Notes: generated from the sequence alone by a model not told the origin. A stretch of 64,000 bases of DNA from an uncultured Bacteroidales bacterium (GCA_900317715.1 ONHS01000005.1:58080-122079); one strand, 5' to 3'; shown: positions 17,262 through 25,382, counted from the first letter of the stretch. A program made the numbers and translations.

Positions 17262-17328
17262 AAACAGGGACGAAAAGGGAAGAAGCGCAGTGTGGGGGCG
17301 ACAACAACGATAACAAATAAAGTAAGAT

Positions 17329-18412
17329 ATGACAACATCCGACCAAATCAAAGCGGTTCAAACGAGGCTCAGTGAGCTAAGGAGGTATCTTTGACGTAGA
17401 TGCCAAAGAACAGGAAATTAAAGACAAAGAGCAAATAACCCAACAAGACGGCTTTTGGGACGACCCCAAGGCCGCCGAGAAGTTGCTGAAGGAGATCAGC
17501 AGCATCAAGGCGTGGGTGGCCGACTACTACAAGGCCGCCGAGCTGAATGATGAGCTGCAGGTGGTCAACGAGTTCCTGCAGTCGGGCGACGCCACGGAAG
17601 CGGAGCTCGACGAGGCCTACAACAAGACCATGGAGGCCGTGGAGAAGCTGGAGTTCAAGAACATGATGCGCGACGAGGAGGACTCCTTCGACGCGATTCT
17701 GAACATCAACTCCGGCGCGGGCGGCACCGAAAGCTGCGACTGGGCCGAGATGCTCCTCCGCATGTACATCCGTTGGGCCGAACGCCACAACTTTAGCGTG
17801 AAACTCCTTGACCGTCAGGAAGGTGATGTGGCCGGCATCAAGTCCGCCTCCATCGAGATCGGCGGCTCCTATGCCTACGGCTACCTCAAGAGCGAGAACG
17901 GCGTGCACCGCTTGGTGCGCATCTCCCCGTTCGACTCGGCGGCGCGGCGACACACTTCTTTCGCCTCTGTCTTCGCCTATCCCATTATCAACGACGACAT
18001 CGAGATCGAGGTCAGTCCGGCGGACATCTCGTGGGACACCTACCGCAGCAGCGGTCCGGGCGGACAGAACGTCAACAAGGTGGAAACGGCTGTGCGCCTG
18101 CACCACCACCCCACCGGCATCATCATCGAGTGCCAGGTAACCCGCTCGCAGTCGCAGAACCGCGAGAAGGCCATGCAGATGCTGAAGTCGCAACTCTACC
18201 AAATCGAGCTGGAGAAGAAACGCGAGAAGCTCAACGAGATCGAGAGTTCCAAGAAGCGCATCGAATGGGGCAGCCAGATCCGCAGCTACGTGATGCAGCC
18301 CTACAAGCTCGTGAAGGACTTGCGCACGCAATACGAGACCGGCAACGTCAACGCGGTGATGGACGGAGATCTTGACGGGTTTATCAAGGCGTATTTGATG
18401 CAATTCCATTGA
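17329..18412 (+). CDS. prfB: Peptide chain release factor 2, with +1 programmed frameshift
   Basis: RF2 recognises UGA and UAA stops. The gene is in two frames: ATG 17329 to an in-frame TGA at 17392-17394 (21 sense codons, ending LRRYL), then +1 frame from GAC at 17393 to the TGA at 18412, 360 residues in total. The shift site is classical: internal AGGAGG (17380-17385), TAT, then CTT TGA C. Low RF2 makes the ribosome pause at TGA and slip, which is autoregulation. The main frame has the SPF codon-recognition tripeptide ([11 protein letters not shown]) and the catalytic GGQ ([14 protein letters not shown]). The upstream TTG at 17483 in the second frame is not the real start. Confidence 0.97.
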
Positions 18413-18449
18413 CAATTCATAATTCATAATGCATAATTCATAATTGGAG
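18413..18449. repeat. ATAATTCAT repeat array
   Basis: Four degenerate units (CAATTCATAATTCATAATGC and similar) fill the gap between the prfB stop and the esterase start. The same units occur at 2240-2260, 20050-20085 and 28494-28522. Confidence 0.7.
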
Positions 18450-19682
18450 ATGTATAACATGAGATTGTATTCCATCTTTTGGACGGTGTTGTGCCTGCTT
18501 TTTCCCGGCATATTACTTGCACAATGGGGTAACCGTTATGCCGACCCTGTATTTGAGAGCATTTTGACAACCTCCGGAATCCCTTTCAGCAGCGCCGTGA
18601 AGGAGGGTCAAACATCGCCCACCACCCTGTATCTCGATTTCTACGAGCCTTCCGAAGACACGCTTTCGGCCCGTCCGTTAGTGATTACGGTTTTCGGAGG
18701 CGCCTACGTGACCGGCAGTCGAGATTGGAGTGACATGGTGGAGTACTGCACCCGTTTTGCCGAACACGGTTACGTGGCAGCCTCTATCGATTACCGTCTG
18801 CTTCCGATAACGTCCCTCAACTCAAGTACTATTATCCGAAGTGCCTACATGGCCGCGCAGGATGTGAATTCCGCAATTCGTTTTCTGAAAGCACACTGTA
18901 ACGAATATCGTATTGACACAAGCAACATCTTTCTTCTAGGCAACTCCGCTGGTTCCATTGCCATCCTGAACGAAATCTTCATGTCAAATGAGGAAAGGCC
19001 CTCGCAGACATTCGTTTCACCTGACCTGGGACCGATGAACAGCTGCGGGTATGACGAATACGCCGGCTTTTCATCCAAAGTGGCGGGAGCGGTGTCACAA
19101 TGGGGAGGGGTGCTCGATGTTGAGGTCATCGACCTTGATGAATATGTCCCTCTTTGTCTGATTCATGGTACTGAGGACAATGCGGTACCCTACGATTCTG
19201 GTTTTTGTTACTCCAATTTGTCGTTATCTATCTTCCCGTATATGTACGGGTCACACGCTATCGCGAACCATCTTTCCGACCTCGGCATTGAAGACTACGA
19301 ATTTCACCCATTCGAAGGAGAGGAGCACTGTTTCTATATCACGGCGTTCACCAATCTTATAGAGGATAAATTTGACGCATGTTTCCATATCGCCCGTGAT
19401 TTTTTGTACAACCATTTGGACACACATTTAACAACTGGGGTGTCCCATTATGAAACCGATAATGTCAAGATATACCCTAACCCTGCCTCTGACGTTTTGT
19501 TTGTTGAAGTGAAAGGAGGTGAAAGGGTAGCGAATATTACGTTGTGCGACATGCAAGGGCGAATTGTGAAGGAATGTGATGCTTCCCCCGTTTTCCTCGA
19601 TCGTTTACCGTCGGGTGTATATGCTGTGCATGTGAAGACTTCTGACGGCAGAAAATTCATCCAAAAAGTGGTCGTCAAATAG
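18450..19682 (+). CDS. Secreted alpha/beta-hydrolase (esterase) with T9SS sorting domain
   Basis: 410 residues from the ATG at 18450 (ATG 18459 also possible). A signal peptide (FWTVLCLLFPGILLAQ) is followed by an esterase fold: oxyanion FGGAYVTG, nucleophile motif GNSAGS (Ser), then HGTEDNAVPYDSG with the likely Asp and EGEEHCFY with the likely His. The C-terminal 80 residues are a type A T9SS sorting domain (KIYPNPASDVLFVEV, DMQGRIVK, LPSGVYAVHVKTSDG), so the enzyme crosses the outer membrane and may be anchored to the surface. Related enzymes deacylate carbohydrates or short-chain esters; the substrate is not predictable. Confidence 0.9.
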   Translation: MYNMRLYSIFWTVLCLLFPGILLAQWGNRYADPVFESILTTSGIPFSSAVKEGQTSPTTLYLDFYEPSEDTLSARPLVITVFGGAYVTGSRDWSDMVEYCTRFAEHGYVAASIDYRLLPITSLNSSTIIRSAYMAAQDVNSAIRFLKAHCNEYRIDTSNIFLLGNSAGSIAILNEIFMSNEERPSQTFVSPDLGPMNSCGYDEYAGFSSKVAGAVSQWGGVLDVEVIDLDEYVPLCLIHGTEDNAVPYDSGFCYSNLSLSIFPYMYGSHAIANHLSDLGIEDYEFHPFEGEEHCFYITAFTNLIEDKFDACFHIARDFLYNHLDTHLTTGVSHYETDNVKIYPNPASDVLFVEVKGGERVANITLCDMQGRIVKECDASPVFLDRLPSGVYAVHVKTSDGRKFIQKVVVK

Positions 19683-19684
19683 CC

Positions 19685-20049
19685 ATGAAACGCCCTATAA
19701 CCCAAACAATTCTCCTGATTGCGATGACGTTAGCGGCGATCGGCACCTCGCTGGCACAGCCCTGTGACCGCCGCGCTGATCTGAACGTGCTCCCCGGCGA
19801 CCTGCTCTTCTTCCGCGACACGGAAGGGATGGGGGCTGCCGTGAAGGAGAGTACGGGGCAATACACGCATGTGGCGATGGGGACCGCCATCTCTTCGAAG
19901 CCAAACCCATGAACTGGCGCAACGCCGACGGCAAGTTGCCGAAATATTGGAAAAATCATTTCAAGAAGTTGAAAATGCCCGTGCCGGAAGGCGTCATGGG
20001 CACGAACCCCACCGAGCTGTCGCGCTCGCCCCTGCTACGGAAATTGTAA
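19685..20049 (+). pseudogene. YiiX/NlpC-P60-like permuted papain amidase, frameshifted and shortened
   Basis: The frame from 19685 encodes a signal peptide, then LPGDLLFFRDTEGMGAAV and YTHVAMGT, the N-terminal half of YiiX-type enzymes (the His is the catalytic one). It ends prematurely at 19912. The +1 frame then resumes HLFEAKPMNWRNADGKLP and ends VMGTNPTELSRSPLLRKL at 20049, as such proteins usually end. Between THVAM and the end, the segment with the catalytic Cys (YCSE-like) is missing. So there is at least one frameshift and one internal deletion, and the gene is dead. Confidence 0.75.
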
Positions 20050-20088
20050 TGAATAATGCAGAATGTATAATTCATAATGAAGAATGAT
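20047..20088. repeat. ATAATTCAT/ATAATGAAGAATG repeat array
   Basis: Units such as AATGAATAATGCAGAATG and TATAATTCATAATGAAGAAT lie between the YiiX remnant and the next gene. They supply the candidate start codons of that gene. Confidence 0.6.
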
Positions 20089-20970
20089 ATGAACCCAATG
20101 CGCATTTTCCTCGTTTTCAGCCTTGTTTTCTGTGGCGTTTTCTCATATTTTGCCACAGGACAGGTGGTGTATGGCGAGAATTTTGGGGTGAACCAGGACT
20201 CCACTCAACTTTATGGAATACCGAAATGGGCTATTCATGGCGACAATGACCTCTCGTGGATAAAGGCGGAAATGACAAGCAACACGGAGCTCAAACGTCA
20301 TGCTATCAGCATCTTGAAGCGGACAGATCCATATATTTCCGCTCTTGACACTGTTTTTGAGATGTCTTCGGATGAAATCGGTCAAATCTCTTTCATGCGC
20401 GATATCAACCACGACGGAAAGCCCGATTTCACCTTGTACGGTATGTTGCCGTTCTGTAACGACAGGCCTTTTATTCTGATTGCACTCAATCGGGACAGTC
20501 TGTTTCAGGAAATATTCCACCACGAAGGCGATTTTGTGAGTTGGCAAGAATCTGAAGACGCCACCCGCTTTCAGATTCTGGTCAGTGGTTGTTGTGAAGA
20601 CCGGCACGGATACCTTTACGACTACACGAGTGCACAAGAAGACTCGTTGGCTTTCAGTGTTTTCTGGCAAAGCAATTCCCATCACCCTAATCACATTTAT
20701 CCTTATAAAGCTGGGATTTTCCAACGCGATTCCGTCATTTTGCTGCCGGCTCCCGAACCTGCCGACAGCCGCAAAAACCACATTTCCTACCAATTCAATT
20801 GGGCTTTTCATGCTGGTGACGAAGTCCAGATTTTGTTTTCTCAAACTGAAAAGCACACCACCTGGTATTACGTGAGAACACCCGTTTCTCACCGCAACAA
20901 CCCTGAGCGTTTTCCGCAAGCTGCTTTCGTTTACGGATGGGTGCTGAAATCAGATGTCCTTGAATTGTGA
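20077..20970 (+). CDS. Secreted hypothetical protein with FG-GAP-like segment and C-terminal SH3-like end
   Basis: 297 residues. A signal peptide follows any of three closely spaced Met codons (20077, 20089, 20098): MRIFLVFSLVFCGVFSYFAT. The segment SFMRDINHDGKPDFTLYG (about 107-125) has the DxNxDGxxD calcium-loop pattern of VCBS/FG-GAP repeats. The last 70 residues (HAGDEVQILFSQTEKHTTWYY, then AFVYGWVLKSDVLEL) have the look of a bacterial SH3 domain, which usually binds cell wall. No catalytic motif is visible. It may bind peptidoglycan or a surface ligand; function unknown. Confidence 0.7.
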   Translation: MKNDMNPMRIFLVFSLVFCGVFSYFATGQVVYGENFGVNQDSTQLYGIPKWAIHGDNDLSWIKAEMTSNTELKRHAISILKRTDPYISALDTVFEMSSDEIGQISFMRDINHDGKPDFTLYGMLPFCNDRPFILIALNRDSLFQEIFHHEGDFVSWQESEDATRFQILVSGCCEDRHGYLYDYTSAQEDSLAFSVFWQSNSHHPNHIYPYKAGIFQRDSVILLPAPEPADSRKNHISYQFNWAFHAGDEVQILFSQTEKHTTWYYVRTPVSHRNNPERFPQAAFVYGWVLKSDVLEL

Positions 20971-21111
20971 CGCTGATTTAGGTTGTCGCTTGTTTTTTGT
21001 TCAGATAGCGTGTGAATAGCGTATCTAACGAAGAAGAGTGTAAGAAGAAAGAGTTCTAGAATGAACCAAGAAGGGAGATAGCCGAATTACAGAAATCAGG
21101 AAGCCCGTTCT

Positions 21112-22098
21112 TCAATTATTCTTATTAATCAGATTCACCACCACCTTGACCATCACATCCTTTTCCTCAGGATTGCTTTCCGCAATCATCAGGGTGAGAG
21201 CCACCAAAGTGTTGTCGGCGATGCGCTTGGTGCCGTCTTCGTGATAAAGGATGCCGTTGTTGTTGAGAAACCAAAGGAACAGTGTAGCGGCAATGCGTTT
21301 GTTGCCATCGCTGAACGAGTGGTTCTTGGTGACCAAATAGAGTAACATAGCCGCCTTTTCCTCCACGCTGGGATAGAGATCATTACCGTCGAACGTCTGG
21401 TATATTTGGCCGATGGAACTCTTGAACGAGCCGTCCTTCTCGTTGCCGAAAAGGGTACTTTCGCCGAAGCGCTCCTTGAGAGCCGCGATGGCTTGCTTTG
21501 CATTGTCGTACGTGGCCTGAAACTTCTCCTCTTGTGTGGTGTCAGCCACCGCCAACCGCTGATAGTCGTAATTGTCGAGCGTGTCGAGCGCGTAGGTGTA
21601 GTCAACCACAATATCGAACAGTGCCTGGTTCTCATCGTTTTTCAGCAACGGCTGGTTTTGGATAGTCCTTCCCAGCATTTGGACAAGCTGCCGGAGTTCA
21701 CCGATCTGTTTTTTCCGGATCTTTTCATTCACCACATAGCCGTTGATCAGATAGGCCTTCAGCACCGTGTTCGCCCACTTGCGGAAATCGACACCCCGCT
21801 GGCTCTTCACGCGGTAACCGACGGAAATAATGACATCAAGATTGTAAAGTGTCGTAAAATAGGTCTGGTCGCCGTCAACACCCATGTGTGCAAATTTTGC
21901 ACATGTGGTCTCGACATCCAGTTCGCCCTCTTTATACACGTTTGCAATATGTCGTGCTATAACAGAACGGTCTTTCTGGAACAAGTTTGCCATTTGGGCT
22001 TGCGAAAGCCAAACTGTTTCGTTCTCTAAGCGCACATCAATAGCTGTTTTGCCGTCTTCGGTCTGATAGATAACAATTTGTTCTTCAATGTTTTTCAT
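21112..22098 (-). CDS. RhuM-type virulence protein fused to a Fic/Doc domain
   Basis: 328 residues starting MKNIEEQIVIYQTEDGKTA (ATG at 22098; the longer frame to 22266 adds a basic, low-quality leader). The N-terminal 190 residues are the RhuM domain (LSQAQMANLFQKDRSVIARH, QTYFTTLYNLDVIISVGYRV, RGVDFRKWANTVLKAYLING). The C-terminal 110 residues carry a Fic motif with an acceptable variant, HSFSDGNKR. RhuM proteins are common in genomic islands and beside restriction systems; the Doc-like domain may modify a translation or other target. The neighbours, nuclease-like genes, support a defence or toxin role. Direction is shared with the PLD gene upstream. Confidence 0.9.
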   Translation of the reverse strand: MKNIEEQIVIYQTEDGKTAIDVRLENETVWLSQAQMANLFQKDRSVIARHIANVYKEGELDVETTCAKFAHMGVDGDQTYFTTLYNLDVIISVGYRVKSQRGVDFRKWANTVLKAYLINGYVVNEKIRKKQIGELRQLVQMLGRTIQNQPLLKNDENQALFDIVVDYTYALDTLDNYDYQRLAVADTTQEEKFQATYDNAKQAIAALKERFGESTLFGNEKDGSFKSSIGQIYQTFDGNDLYPSVEEKAAMLLYLVTKNHSFSDGNKRIAATLFLWFLNNNGILYHEDGTKRIADNTLVALTLMIAESNPEEKDVMVKVVVNLINKNN

Positions 22099-22207
22099 AT
22101 TCTTTTTGTTTTTAATGGGTGATGCGGCAAATATAATATTTTTTTGTTTTCTTTTGTAAGAATTTTTTATTTTAAATTTCTTACCGATACGGATACGACG
22201 GAATATG

Positions 22208-22693
22208 TCACGCAATCGGATCCGCACAGAACTCCCGCCGTTTGCAAGCCTTGCAGTGTTTGCCAATCCACACGTCGTCGAACTGGTTCATCGCCTGTTC
22301 CACGATTTCGGGGTCGTCGGTGAGGATGCCCGCCTCGAAGTTTCGCTTGCCATCGGATTTCATGCCGATGCCCGCGCCCGTGAGATTCGCGCTGCCGATA
22401 TAGACCTTCTGGCAGTCGAAAACCAGCATCTTGAAGTGTACTCGCGGACAGAGCACCCGCTCTAATCGGTCGAACAGGACGGGGTACTTGTCGAAGTCTT
22501 CACGGAAATTTGAGCCTGGTTCTTTCGCATGAATAAGGCGAACCTCAACACCACACTTGATAAGTTGGGCAATGAGCGCGAGAAACGGTTTCTTTTCTTT
22601 TCCCACTTCCACATAGAGGTCCTTGATGTCTGCAGTGGCCACGCGGGAGAGGACGGTGGTGTAGTGGGCTGAGTTGGAGATGTAAGTGAGCAT
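22208..22693 (-). CDS. Phospholipase D-like (HKD) nuclease with C-terminal cysteine motif
   Basis: 161 residues with a single HKD motif: HFKMLVFDCQKVYIGSANLT, i.e. His-x-Lys followed by GSANLT. Single-HKD proteins of this size (Nuc, BfiI-type) act as dimers and cut nucleic acids rather than phospholipids. The last residues hold CKACKRREFC (Cys-x2-Cys-x5-Cys), a metal-binding spacing also seen in iron-sulphur nucleases. It is probably co-transcribed with the RhuM-Fic gene 110 bases downstream. Its promoter region is shared with the divergent nuclease gene at 22842. Confidence 0.85.
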   Translation of the reverse strand: MLTYISNSAHYTTVLSRVATADIKDLYVEVGKEKKPFLALIAQLIKCGVEVRLIHAKEPGSNFREDFDKYPVLFDRLERVLCPRVHFKMLVFDCQKVYIGSANLTGAGIGMKSDGKRNFEAGILTDDPEIVEQAMNQFDDVWIGKHCKACKRREFCADPIA

Positions 22694-22737
22694 ATTTTTG
22701 AGATTATTTTGGGGTGCAAAAGTAGGAAAATAATTGT

Positions 22738-22745
22738 TACTTTTG
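22738..22745 (+). promoter_or_regulatory. Bacteroidota -7 element (TACTTTTG)
   Basis: A TAnnTTTG match followed by CGGCG in the divergent gap, about 97 bases before the ATG at 22842. It would leave a fairly long leader containing a TGATGTCC/CGATGTG-rich stretch. Confidence 0.45.
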
Positions 22746-22841
22746 CGGCGCTGTTATCCTCGAATGATGTCCAACGGACTTCGCATCATTTCGCGGAAAC
22801 GATGTGAAAGTAAATAATCAGAAGTCTCCTTATGATAAGCT

Positions 22842-23786
22842 ATGAGTACATATCCGATAAGTGGCACTAAAATTTTAGATTATTCAGACGTGACATACGG
22901 CATTCTTCGTGTCAATTGTAGTGAAATCGCCAACTTTTTACCTACTTTGTATTATCCAATCACAGTTCACGATAATGCAAAAAATAAAGACTACAACAAG
23001 CACATGCATCTGTCCGTACGAAATCGTATTGATGGTTTTACGGAAATTTACAAAGATAACAAGGTAAAAGAAGGCGATTCCATTATAATGGAGTTGCACA
23101 AAGAACACGAAGATGGTAATCCCAAATATGTATTGAACGTTTCTTTCCAAAAGAACAAAAAAAACTCTAATGAAAAAAACGGTAAACAACGAAGAGACGA
23201 GGATATAGAAAGTCAACTGCAACAAGAAATCTTTGCAATCAAAGAAGTAATTAAAAATCAAGGAACTTATTTTAAAGATAACGAGGCCAATGTCCGAGCT
23301 GAAATTGTAGAACGTATTTTGAACGTTATAGGATGGAATTTTCCATGTTTAGCGAGAGAGGTGAAGGCTGGGGAAGGAAACCAAAAGGTAGACATTGTTT
23401 TGTATGATGGTGTCCAAAAGAGAGAAAAGTGTTATGCGTTGATTGAAACAAAAGCCATTGACGAATCTTTTGACAAAAAAGATTTACACAAATACAGAAA
23501 AACAGAAACTCCTTATGGACAACTTACCAGGTACATCAAATATTTTAATAAAACAAAACCTGTACCAATCGGGATGCTTACAAACGGTCAAACTTGGATT
23601 GTATATAGATATAATTGGAGAACTGAAACATTGCAGGAAATGAGACGTATAGATATTGATTCAAAAGATATTTCAAAAGTCACATCTTTTTTCGATCGTC
23701 TCCGAAAAGAGAATATTGCCGAACTGATTAATGAATTGATTAAAGAAGTAACAATCGAAGATATTTCTCCCTCTGAATTCGAATAG
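22842..23786 (+). CDS. HsdR_N-like PD-(D/E)XK nuclease with N-terminal barrel-like domain
   Basis: 314 residues in two parts. Residues about 5-85 form a small beta-rich domain (TKILDYSDVTYGILRV, FLPTLYYPITV, RIDGFTEIY, KEGDSIIMEL). Residues about 130-300 match the N-terminal nuclease domain of type I restriction HsdR proteins: the active site is VDIVLYDG and ALIETKA (Asp, then Glu-x-Lys), preceded by NVRAEIVERILNVIGWN and followed by TPYGQLTRYIKYF. No helicase domain is present, so this is a stand-alone nuclease. The gene is visibly more A+T-rich than its neighbours, which suggests recent transfer. A defence role is inferred. Confidence 0.8.
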   Translation: MSTYPISGTKILDYSDVTYGILRVNCSEIANFLPTLYYPITVHDNAKNKDYNKHMHLSVRNRIDGFTEIYKDNKVKEGDSIIMELHKEHEDGNPKYVLNVSFQKNKKNSNEKNGKQRRDEDIESQLQQEIFAIKEVIKNQGTYFKDNEANVRAEIVERILNVIGWNFPCLAREVKAGEGNQKVDIVLYDGVQKREKCYALIETKAIDESFDKKDLHKYRKTETPYGQLTRYIKYFNKTKPVPIGMLTNGQTWIVYRYNWRTETLQEMRRIDIDSKDISKVTSFFDRLRKENIAELINELIKEVTIEDISPSEFE

Positions 23787-23955
23787 TTAACCTAACTCAA
23801 GTTCCGCAAGTCCCCCTCCCAACCACTACGCGCGATGCACCATTCCACCAGCGACAATAGGAGCTGGCGAAATCCCCTCCGTTCAACATCCTATTTCATG
23901 AAAACTTCATGATTAGAGCTCGCAAAACGTCAGTAGATAATATCAATTTTTTTCG

Positions 23956-23996
23956 CGCTACCCCGCCGCTTTTTGGCAGGGTGGCGTTTTATTTTT
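23956..23996 (+). terminator. Hairpin with T-rich tail, overlapping a promoter
   Basis: Arms CGCTACCCCGCC (23956-23967) and GGCAGGGTGGCG (23975-23986) pair at 11 of 12 positions (one a G-T pair) around a 7-base loop, followed by TTTTATTTTT. It would end transcription of the nuclease gene. The tail contains the -7 element TATTTTTG (23990-23997) of the next gene. Confidence 0.7.
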
Positions 23997-23997
23997 G
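23990..23997 (+). promoter_or_regulatory. Bacteroidota -7 element (TATTTTTG)
   Basis: Directly follows the hairpin of the terminator and precedes the ATG at 24045 by 48 bases. Confidence 0.5.
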
Positions 23998-24044
23998 CCG
24001 CATAAAATCAAAACGAAAATTATAAACATCTAAATTTCAAAACA

Positions 24045-24446
24045 ATGAAGAAAAACGATCATGCGGCAATGAAATATCAGATATTGCTGATGCTGCAACA
24101 AGAAGGACCGCTCACCCCCTCGGAAATCACAGAAAGACTGGCTGGGATTATCGGGATGGACGATGATGAATTTGACGAACGCTATGAAGGGCGCCCTCAC
24201 GACAAGGTGTTCTATAAAAGTGTCGCCACCAACGAACAACACCTCAAAGCTGCCGGACTGCTAGATTTCCTGGGGAAATCAGGTCACTGCATCACGTTTG
24301 AGGGCATTCAAGCTTTGATGGACAACGAGGCTTCCCGTCAAATTGAGTACAGTTACCTTCGGCAGTTTCCGGAATACTGCCAATGGTCTGAAAAGTTCCG
24401 CAAAGCATCCACAGATAATGAACTCAGTCATGAAAACCTTTACTAA
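24045..24446 (+). CDS. Mrr_N-like winged-helix protein lacking a nuclease domain
   Basis: 133 residues. The pattern (KYQILLMLQQEGPLTPSEIT, then DEFDERYEGRPHDKVFYKSV, HLKAAGLLDFLGKSGHCIT, FEGIQALM) follows the N-terminal winged helix of Mrr-type restriction proteins: an HTH, an acidic loop, then AGLL and an IT.EG turn. The Mrr catalytic domain that normally follows is absent. The remaining 30 residues are helical. The next gene overlaps its end by 17 bases, so the two are translationally coupled and may function together as a DNA-binding pair. Confidence 0.65.
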   Translation: MKKNDHAAMKYQILLMLQQEGPLTPSEITERLAGIIGMDDDEFDERYEGRPHDKVFYKSVATNEQHLKAAGLLDFLGKSGHCITFEGIQALMDNEASRQIEYSYLRQFPEYCQWSEKFRKASTDNELSHENLY

Positions 24447-24708
24447 GAATTTAACGGAAGCCGAAGTTCAAGGCGGGTATGTGGATATTCCGGAAGAATA
24501 CAAACACTTGTTGCCGTCTCCAGGAACATTCTTCGCATTGGATTGCAACAATATGCAGAGTATCACAGCAGCCGTCTCCGCGGTCGCAAAAGGTAGAATT
24601 GTAGGGCTGCAAGTACTTTATCAGGCATTCGGAGCTTCCGAAGGACATCTTGTCTATATCACCTTTTCCCAGATACACAAGAAAATAGTAAGAATATTGA
24701 TGTCGTAA
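24430..24708 (+). CDS. 92-residue protein sharing a domain with the N-terminus of the nuclease at 22842
   Basis: The most likely start is ATG 24430 (MKTFTKNLTEAEVQGGYVDI); another ATG is at 24418. The protein lines up with residues about 9-85 of the HsdR_N-like nuclease: TKNLTEAEVQGGYVDIP against TKILDYSDVTYGILRVN, LLPSPG against FLPTLY, RIVGLQVLY against RIDGFTEIY, and a closing EG[H/D]. It is thus a stand-alone version of that beta-rich domain. A nucleic-acid-binding barrel is a guess from its texture. It overlaps the Mrr_N-like gene upstream. Confidence 0.6.
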   Translation: MKTFTKNLTEAEVQGGYVDIPEEYKHLLPSPGTFFALDCNNMQSITAAVSAVAKGRIVGLQVLYQAFGASEGHLVYITFSQIHKKIVRILMS

Positions 24709-24743
24709 AAAATCAACAGCTATAAATGATAATTTCAATAATT

Positions 24744-25382
24744 ATGAAAAAAGAAAACAACAAATCAACAAATCTGTCGGAAGACATTTTCTCCTCCTTA
24801 CCGACAACAAACAAGCAAAGCATCCGTCGCGGAAAAACCGATGTTTGCATAGAGGCCGGAACTTTCATTGAAACGGACATTGAACATATTGACTGGCCGG
24901 AAGGCATAACCCACATCGGACATGATGCCTTTGCCCACTGCGGTAACCTCGAAACCGTCATCATACCAGACACCGTGACCAAAGTGGGCGAGCGAGCATT
25001 TATCGAATGTCTTTCTCTCCGTACAATATCATTCTCAAGAAGTATGTTGGAGATTCCACTGGGATGCTGTGCCGAATGTCTTGTCTTGGAAACGGTTAAT
25101 ATCCCCTCAAACATACGTCACATCGGCTATGACGCTTTTGTGAAGTGCTTACGCTTGCAGACGGTTACCATACCAGAAGGGGTCATTAGCATCGGAGAGG
25201 GGGCGTTTTCCTATTGCGACAAGTTGGCCACCATTTTTCTCCCTGCGAGCGTCAAGGAAATCGGCGAGGATGTGTTCTACAGTTGTGATGCTCTGCAGGA
25301 AATCATTGTCCCAAAAGGTTGTAAGGAAAAGTGTGTTGAGATGTTGCCGAATTGGCGTGAGCAAATCAAGGAAGAAGAATGA
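24744..25382 (+). CDS. BspA-type leucine-rich repeat protein, probably cytoplasmic
   Basis: 212 residues from the ATG at 24744 (frame opens at 24726). After a charged 50-residue N-terminus come about five LRR_5/BspA repeats of 23 residues (HIGHDAFAHCGNLETVIIP, VGERAFIECLSLRTISF, IGYDAFVKCLRLQTVTIP, IGEGAFSYCDKLATIFLP, IGEDVFYSCDALQEIIVP). Each repeat has a Cys in the same place. There is no signal peptide and no T9SS domain, unlike surface BspA adhesins. A protein-binding role inside the cell is likely. It follows the 92-residue protein closely and may belong to the same operon. Confidence 0.8.
   Translation: MKKENNKSTNLSEDIFSSLPTTNKQSIRRGKTDVCIEAGTFIETDIEHIDWPEGITHIGHDAFAHCGNLETVIIPDTVTKVGERAFIECLSLRTISFSRSMLEIPLGCCAECLVLETVNIPSNIRHIGYDAFVKCLRLQTVTIPEGVISIGEGAFSYCDKLATIFLPASVKEIGEDVFYSCDALQEIIVPKGCKEKCVEMLPNWREQIKEEE

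Larger units (their letters stand above)
16904..17328. other. 425-base intergenic leader of prfB with repeats
   Basis: No convincing gene. It holds a CGCAGA-type repeat (17011-17068), a -7 element (17127-17134) and an ACCCCACAC hairpin (17232-17261) with an extra AGCGCAGTGTGGGG copy at about 17284-17298. The resulting prfB leader would be near 185 bases long. An ORF opening at 16941 runs through these repeats and is not believable. Confidence 0.6.

Noticed and set aside
16941..17375. Open frame upstream of prfB
   Set aside because: It runs through repeats, a promoter element and the hairpin; only its first 23 codons look protein-like, too little to call a gene or remnant.
17369..18511. Long antisense open frame opposite prfB
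   Set aside because: It is the mirror of a high-GC, well-conserved coding sequence; composition (His/Asp/Val/Leu-rich) is that of a reverse-frame shadow.
21406..22029. Plus-strand open frame over the RhuM gene
   Set aside because: Shadow of the RhuM-Fic coding strand.
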